In this document: in pieces, positions 60,129-64,000 of the stretch
How positions within the stretch are numbered: the stretch's first letter is position 1
Layout of the letters: every line of letters starts with the position of its first letter
Source: Bacteroidetes bacterium 47-18
Lineage (GTDB): Bacteria; Bacteroidota; Bacteroidia; Chitinophagales; Chitinophagaceae
Direction: 5' to 3'
Assembly (NCBI GenBank): GCA_001897155.1
Contig: MKSF01000014.1
Coordinates: 124,001-188,000 of the forward strand
Length of the DNA stretch: 64,000 nt
Notes under the pieces: generated by a model
What the model was told of the DNA's origin: nothing
Database searches by the model: none
What the model saw: the letters and a program-made list of their open reading frames with translations, nothing else
Program-made: the position numbers and the translations under genes

Positions 60129-61322
60129 TCAGCGTGCCTTATAAGCTTCCAATGCAGCGGCAAGTATAGCCACAGCTTTTTGTATATCTTCCTTGTTCAG
60201 CACATAGGCCAGTCGTACCTCGTTTTTACCTGAGCCGGGCGTGGCATAGAACCCGCTTGCCGGGGCCATCATGACCGTTGCGCCTTCATAGGAGAAGTCC
60301 GACAGCAGCCACTGGCAGAAATCTTCGGCATCCTCGATGGGCAGTTGTATCATAGCATAAAACGCGCCTCCGGGATTGGGTACCACTACACCTTCTATGG
60401 ACTTTAATCCTTCAACAAGGGTATTCCTGCGCAGCTCATATTCCGCCAGTACGGCGTCAAAATAATCAGCAGGAAGGTCGCAGGCGGCTTCGCCCAGTAT
60501 CTGCTCAAAAGTGGCGGGAGACAGGCGGGCCTGTGCCATCTTCAGGGCAGCGGCATACACGTCCCTGTTCCTGGTGACCAGCGCCCCGATACGGGCGCCG
60601 CAGGCGCTGTAACGCTTGGAGATGGTGTCCAGCAGGATGGCATGCGCTTCCAGCCCTTCCAGCTCCATGACGGAAAAGTGCTGCCTGCCGTCGTAGCAGA
60701 ACTCGCGGTAGGCTTCGTCGCTGAGTATGAACAGGTCGTGCTTGAGCGCGATATTCCTTAATGTTTCCAGCTCCTCGCGGCTGTACAGGTAGCCGGTAGG
60801 ATTGTTGGGATTGCAGATCATAATGGCCCTGGTACGCTCCGTGATCGCTTTTTCAAAGGCATCAATAGGAGGTAAGGCAAAATTATCTTCAATGGAGGAA
60901 GGGATAGGGACTACCTTTATGCCGGCCGCAACAGCGAAGCCGTTGTAATTGGCATAGAACGGTTCGGGTATGATGATCTCGTCACCGGGGTTCATACAGC
61001 TCATCAGGGCGAAGGAAATGGCTTCCGAGCCGCCCGCCGTAATGATGATATCATCCGCGGTGATATTGATGTGCTTGCTGTTATAATAGCGGGCCAGCTT
61101 TATCCTGTAGCTTTCAAAACCCTGGCTGGGACTGTATTCCAGTACTTTAAAGGAAGCGTTCTTTACGGCTTCCAGGATGGAGGGCGGCGTTTCGATATCC
61201 GGCTGTCCTATATTCAGGTGATATACTTTGGTGCCGCGCTTTTTGGCCACTTCGGCATAAGGAGCTAATTTTCTTATCGGGGAAGGTGGCATCAACTGAC
61301 CACGCGTGGAAATATTGGGCAT
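60129..61322 (-). CDS. class I/II pyridoxal-phosphate aminotransferase (AspC-like)
   Basis: A 397-residue fold-type I PLP aminotransferase. It shows KVYHLNIGQPDIETPPSILEAV, YSPSQGFESYR, ITAGGSEAISFAL, ICNPNNPTGYLYS (cofactor Asn/Pro loop), DEAYREFCYDG and the Schiff-base Lys236 in DTISKRYSACGARIG. The phosphate-binding Arg sits in the C-terminal NEVRLAY segment. It most resembles prokaryotic aspartate/aromatic aminotransferases; the substrate is not certain. It is divergent from the glycosyltransferase gene. Confidence 0.93.
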   Translation of the reverse strand: MPNISTRGQLMPPSPIRKLAPYAEVAKKRGTKVYHLNIGQPDIETPPSILEAVKNASFKVLEYSPSQGFESYRIKLARYYNSKHINITADDIIITAGGSEAISFALMSCMNPGDEIIIPEPFYANYNGFAVAAGIKVVPIPSSIEDNFALPPIDAFEKAITERTRAIMICNPNNPTGYLYSREELETLRNIALKHDLFILSDEAYREFCYDGRQHFSVMELEGLEAHAILLDTISKRYSACGARIGALVTRNRDVYAAALKMAQARLSPATFEQILGEAACDLPADYFDAVLAEYELRRNTLVEGLKSIEGVVVPNPGGAFYAMIQLPIEDAEDFCQWLLSDFSYEGATVMMAPASGFYATPGSGKNEVRLAYVLNKEDIQKAVAILAAALEAYKAR

Positions 61323-61408
61323 AGATCTTACAATTTCAGGTAGATAATTGTCAAACTTTTGAATTTAAGTGCGAATTTATATTAATTTGCTGTATTAAAT
61401 CGTTGTCA

Positions 61409-62533
61409 GTGAAAGTTTATATTATAGGACCGGCCCATCCGTTCAGGGGAGGATTGGCAGATTTTGATATGCGTATGGCCAGGGGATTCCAGGAAAAAGG
61501 ATGTGAGGCGCACCTGATCAACTTTACCCTGCAATACCCCTCTTTTCTGTTTCCCGGGAAAACACAATATACGGATGCGCCGCCACCGGAGGGTCTGAAT
61601 ATCCGGCAGTTGATCAACTCGGTCAACCCGTTCAACTGGCTGAAAGTAGGCCGCCGGCTGCGCAGGGAAAGGCCGGACCTGATCATCGTACGATACTGGC
61701 TGCCCTTTATGGGACCGGCTTTCGGAACCATACTGCGGCAGGTAAAGAAAAATAAGCATACGCAGGTCATAGCGATCGCTGATAATATCATCCCGCACGA
61801 AAAAAGATTCGGGGATACTATGTTCACGAAGTATTTTGTAAAGCCGGTGGATAAGTTCGTCTGTATGAGCAGGGAGGTAGCAGAGGATGTGAAGCATTTC
61901 AGCGACCGGTCGGTACTGACCCTGCCGCATCCTATGTATGATATCTACGGCGAGCTGCTGGACAAGGCTGCCGCCAAAATGGCCCTGGGTTTGCGGGCGG
62001 ATGATAAGGTGGTGCTTTTCTTCGGGCTGATCAGGAAATATAAGGGACTGGATATCCTGCTGGATGCTTTTGCCGACCCGCGGGTAAGGGACAGCAATGT
62101 GAAGCTCGTCATCGCGGGGGAGTTCTATGCGGATGCCGCGGAATATGAGCGCCAGATCAGGGACCTGAACCTGGAACCCAGCATTGTAAGGGCCACGCAC
62201 TTTATACCCAACGAGGAGGTCAATAAATATTTCAGCGCCGCGGATGTTGTGGTACAGCCTTATAAGAACGCGACTCAAAGCGGTATTACGCAGATCGGCT
62301 TCCACTTTTCAAAGCCGATGATCGTTACGAACGTGGGAGGCCTGCCCGAATTTATCAGGCATAATGAGCTGGGACTGGTGACAGAGGTGGAGGCCGCTTC
62401 TGTAGCGGCGGCTATTGTCCGGTATTTTGACGAGGGACTGGAAGCACCCTTTACCGCTGCAATGGAAGCGGAGAAAAAGCGATACGAATGGTCTTACTTT
62501 ATTGACAGGATGCTGGACTATGCAAGGTCATGA
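61409..62533 (+). CDS. group 4 glycosyltransferase (GT-B)
   Basis: A 374-residue GT-B glycosyltransferase of the GT4 group. The N-terminal domain starts KVYIIGPAHPFRGGLADF. The nucleotide-sugar domain starts KVVLFFGLIRKYKGLDILLDAF, and ADVVVQPYKNATQSGITQIGFHFSKPMIVTNVGGLPEFI contains the E/Q-x7-E-like donor site. It adds a sugar from a nucleotide donor to a surface glycan or lipid. GTG 61409 gives a normal beta-strand start; a TTG two codons earlier is also possible. It is a single gene directly followed by the tandem repeat array. Confidence 0.88.
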   Translation: MKVYIIGPAHPFRGGLADFDMRMARGFQEKGCEAHLINFTLQYPSFLFPGKTQYTDAPPPEGLNIRQLINSVNPFNWLKVGRRLRRERPDLIIVRYWLPFMGPAFGTILRQVKKNKHTQVIAIADNIIPHEKRFGDTMFTKYFVKPVDKFVCMSREVAEDVKHFSDRSVLTLPHPMYDIYGELLDKAAAKMALGLRADDKVVLFFGLIRKYKGLDILLDAFADPRVRDSNVKLVIAGEFYADAAEYERQIRDLNLEPSIVRATHFIPNEEVNKYFSAADVVVQPYKNATQSGITQIGFHFSKPMIVTNVGGLPEFIRHNELGLVTEVEAASVAAAIVRYFDEGLEAPFTAAMEAEKKRYEWSYFIDRMLDYARS

Positions 62534-62559
62534 GTGCCCTGTAAGTATATTACACAAAG

Positions 62560-64000
62560 ACAGGTTCAATGTGAGAAATCCCTCAACTGTCAGGCTGAGC
62601 CCCGTCGAAGCCCTGTTAAAAACTATTATCAACTACCCTTCGACAAGCTCAGGGTGACGGCATAGGCTCAATGTAACAAGATCAGCTCTATGTGACACCG
62701 TCCCTCAGTTGTCAGGCTGAGCCCCGTTGAAGCCCTGCTAAGAAGCATTATCAACCACCCTTCAACAAGCTCAGGGTGACGGCATAGGCTCCATGTAACA
62801 AGATCAGCTCTATGTGACACCGTCCCTCAGTTGTCAGGCTGAGTCCCGTCGAAGCCCTGCTAAGAAGCATTATTAACCGCCCTTCGACAAGCTCAGGGTG
62901 ACAGCATAGGCTCAAGTGACAAGATTAAGTTCTATATGACAAATCCCTCAGTTGTCAGGCTGAGCCCCGTCGAAGCCCTGCTAAGAAGCATTATCAACCA
63001 CCCTTCGACAAGCTCAGGGTGGCAGCATAGGTTCAAGTGATAAGATTAAGTTCTATATGACAAATCCCTCAGTTGTCAGGCTGAGTCCCGTCGAAGCCCT
63101 GCTACAATCATTATCAACCAGCCTTCGACAAGCTCAGGGTGACAGCATAGGCTCAAGTGACAAGATAAGCTCCCTGTGACACACGTTCCTCAGTTGTCAG
63201 GCTGAGTCCCGTCGAAGCCCTGCTAAGAAGCATTATCAACCGCCCTTCGATAAGCTCAGGGTAACAGTATAGGTTCAAGTGACAAGATAAGCTCCCTGTG
63301 ACACACGTTCCTCAGTTGTCAGGCTGAGCCCTGTCGAAGCCCTGCTAAAAACCATTATCAACCGCCCTTCGATAAGCTCAGGGTAACAGTATAGGTTCAA
63401 GTGACAAGATAAGCTCCCTGTGACACACGTTCCTCAGTTGTCAGGCTGTGAGCCCTGTCGAAGCCCTGCTAAAAACCATTATCAACCGCCCTTCGATAAG
63501 CTCAGGGTAACAGTATAGGTTCAAGTGACAAGATAAGCTCCCTGTGACACGTCCTTCAGTTGTCAGGCTGAGCCCCGTCGAAGCCCTGCTAAGAAGCATT
63601 ATCAACCACCCTTCGACAAGCTCAGGGTGACAGCATAGGCTCAATGTAACAAGATAAGCTCTATGTGACACACGTTCCTCAGTTGTCAGGCTGAGTCCCG
63701 TCGAAGCCTTGCTAAAAACCATTATCAACCACCCTTCGATAAGCTCAGGGTGGCACCATAGGTTCAAGTGACAAGATAAGCTCCCTGTGACACGTCCTTC
63801 AGTTGTCAGGCTGAGCCCCGTCGAAGCCCTGCTACAACCATTATTGACCTCCCTTCGACAAGCTCAGGGTGACAGCATAGGCTCCAGGTAACAAGATCAG
63901 CTCTATGTGACACCGTCTCTCAACTGTCAGGCTGAGCCCCGTCGAAGCCTTGCTAGAAGCATTATTAACCGCCCTGCGACAAGCTCAGGGTGACAGCATA
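62560..64000. repeat. tandem array of a 121-122 bp inverted-repeat unit, at least 12 copies
   Basis: The anchor GTCAGGCTGAG recurs at 62589, 62711, 62833, 62954, 63075, 63196, 63318, 63440, 63562, 63685, 63805 and 63926, giving periods of 120-123. Each unit holds two facing arms, CTGAGCCCCGTCGAAG and CTTCGACAAGCTCAG, about 25-30 bases apart, so it can form a hairpin. A spacer (GTGACAGCATAGGCTCAAG...) leads to the next unit. Copies differ by single bases and small indels, with sub-types (for example TAAGCTCCCTGTGACACACGTTC in copies 6-8 and 10). The array continues beyond the window. No gene was found inside it. Confidence 0.92.

Noticed and set aside
63441-63767. 108-codon minus-strand open frame in the repeat array (peptides like HPELVEG)
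   Set aside because: It is a translation of the repeat itself; unit lengths of 120-123 are mostly not multiples of three, and the frame has no start context or family resemblance.
62560-64000. CRISPR-like array
   Set aside because: The whole unit of about 122 bp repeats with no unique spacers of constant size, each unit has internal inverted arms, and no cas genes are nearby.

Overview
The window is a chromosomal segment of a Bacteroidota bacterium, most likely a Chitinophagaceae-type organism; this is inferred from gene content, and no species can be named. The pointers are type IX secretion sorting domains (type A and type B), Bacteroidota-style -7 elements of the form TAnnTTTG with almost no Shine-Dalgarno sequences, a DNA topoisomerase I with a lysine/alanine tail, an HU-CCDC81/SPOR membrane protein, a DUF4293 protein and a PG_1098/THUMP-like methyltransferase. 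I saw no rRNA, tRNA, CRISPR array, prophage or transposase gene. Most of the window is ordinary, densely packed core genome.

Layout. 1-6.6 kb: purB (cut by the left edge) diverges from ispD, followed by a secreted protein of unknown function, a secreted HExxH protein (DUF922), an ABC-F ATPase and a formyltransferase. 6.6-12.5 kb: a leftward three-gene envelope operon (TPR protein, beta-barrel protein, HU-like/SPOR membrane protein). 12.6-14.5 kb: a two-gene lipoprotein operon pairing an MbnP-like protein with a di-haem MauG/CcpA-type cytochrome, a possible copper/tryptophan-modification pair. 14.6-19 kb: two small unknowns, a ChaN-type lipoprotein and dxs. With ispD this puts two enzymes of the MEP isoprenoid pathway in the window. 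19.4-26.4 kb: a peptide deformylase with a signal peptide, an HD phosphohydrolase, paaA standing alone, a MeaB-type GTPase, a membrane-anchored alpha/beta hydrolase and a large RluA-type pseudouridine synthase. 26.7-33.2 kb: a TetR regulator with a complete RND efflux operon (adaptor, pump, outer-membrane channel). 33.4-36.9 kb: two tandem paralogous secreted proteins that share a 323-residue C-terminal cassette but have unrelated N-terminal domains. 36.9-43.5 kb: a THUMP-like methyltransferase, serS, DUF4293, a sugar aminotransferase, an RsmI-like methyltransferase and a PaaE-like reductase. 43.6-46.9 kb: a Wza-like lipoprotein and a Wzc-like tyrosine kinase with an unusual (Tyr-Gly)9 tail. 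47-50.2 kb: an Lrp regulator with a DMT exporter, then a type A T9SS cargo. 50.4-59.4 kb: a DPP-IV-like peptidase, topoisomerase IV subunit A, an MFS transporter and topA. 60.1-62.5 kb: an aminotransferase and a glycosyltransferase.

The last 1.4 kb is a tandem array of a roughly 121-122 bp unit carrying an internal inverted repeat. At least 12 copies are present and the array runs off the right edge. One more complete copy lies in inverse orientation at 19.1 kb. A second, unrelated family of dispersed intergenic repeats has copies near 22.5, 26.6, 59.7 and 59.9 kb. The observations I find most worth following are the repeat array, the MbnP/MauG pair, the exported deformylase, the domain-swapped T9SS pair and the HU-like/SPOR membrane protein.
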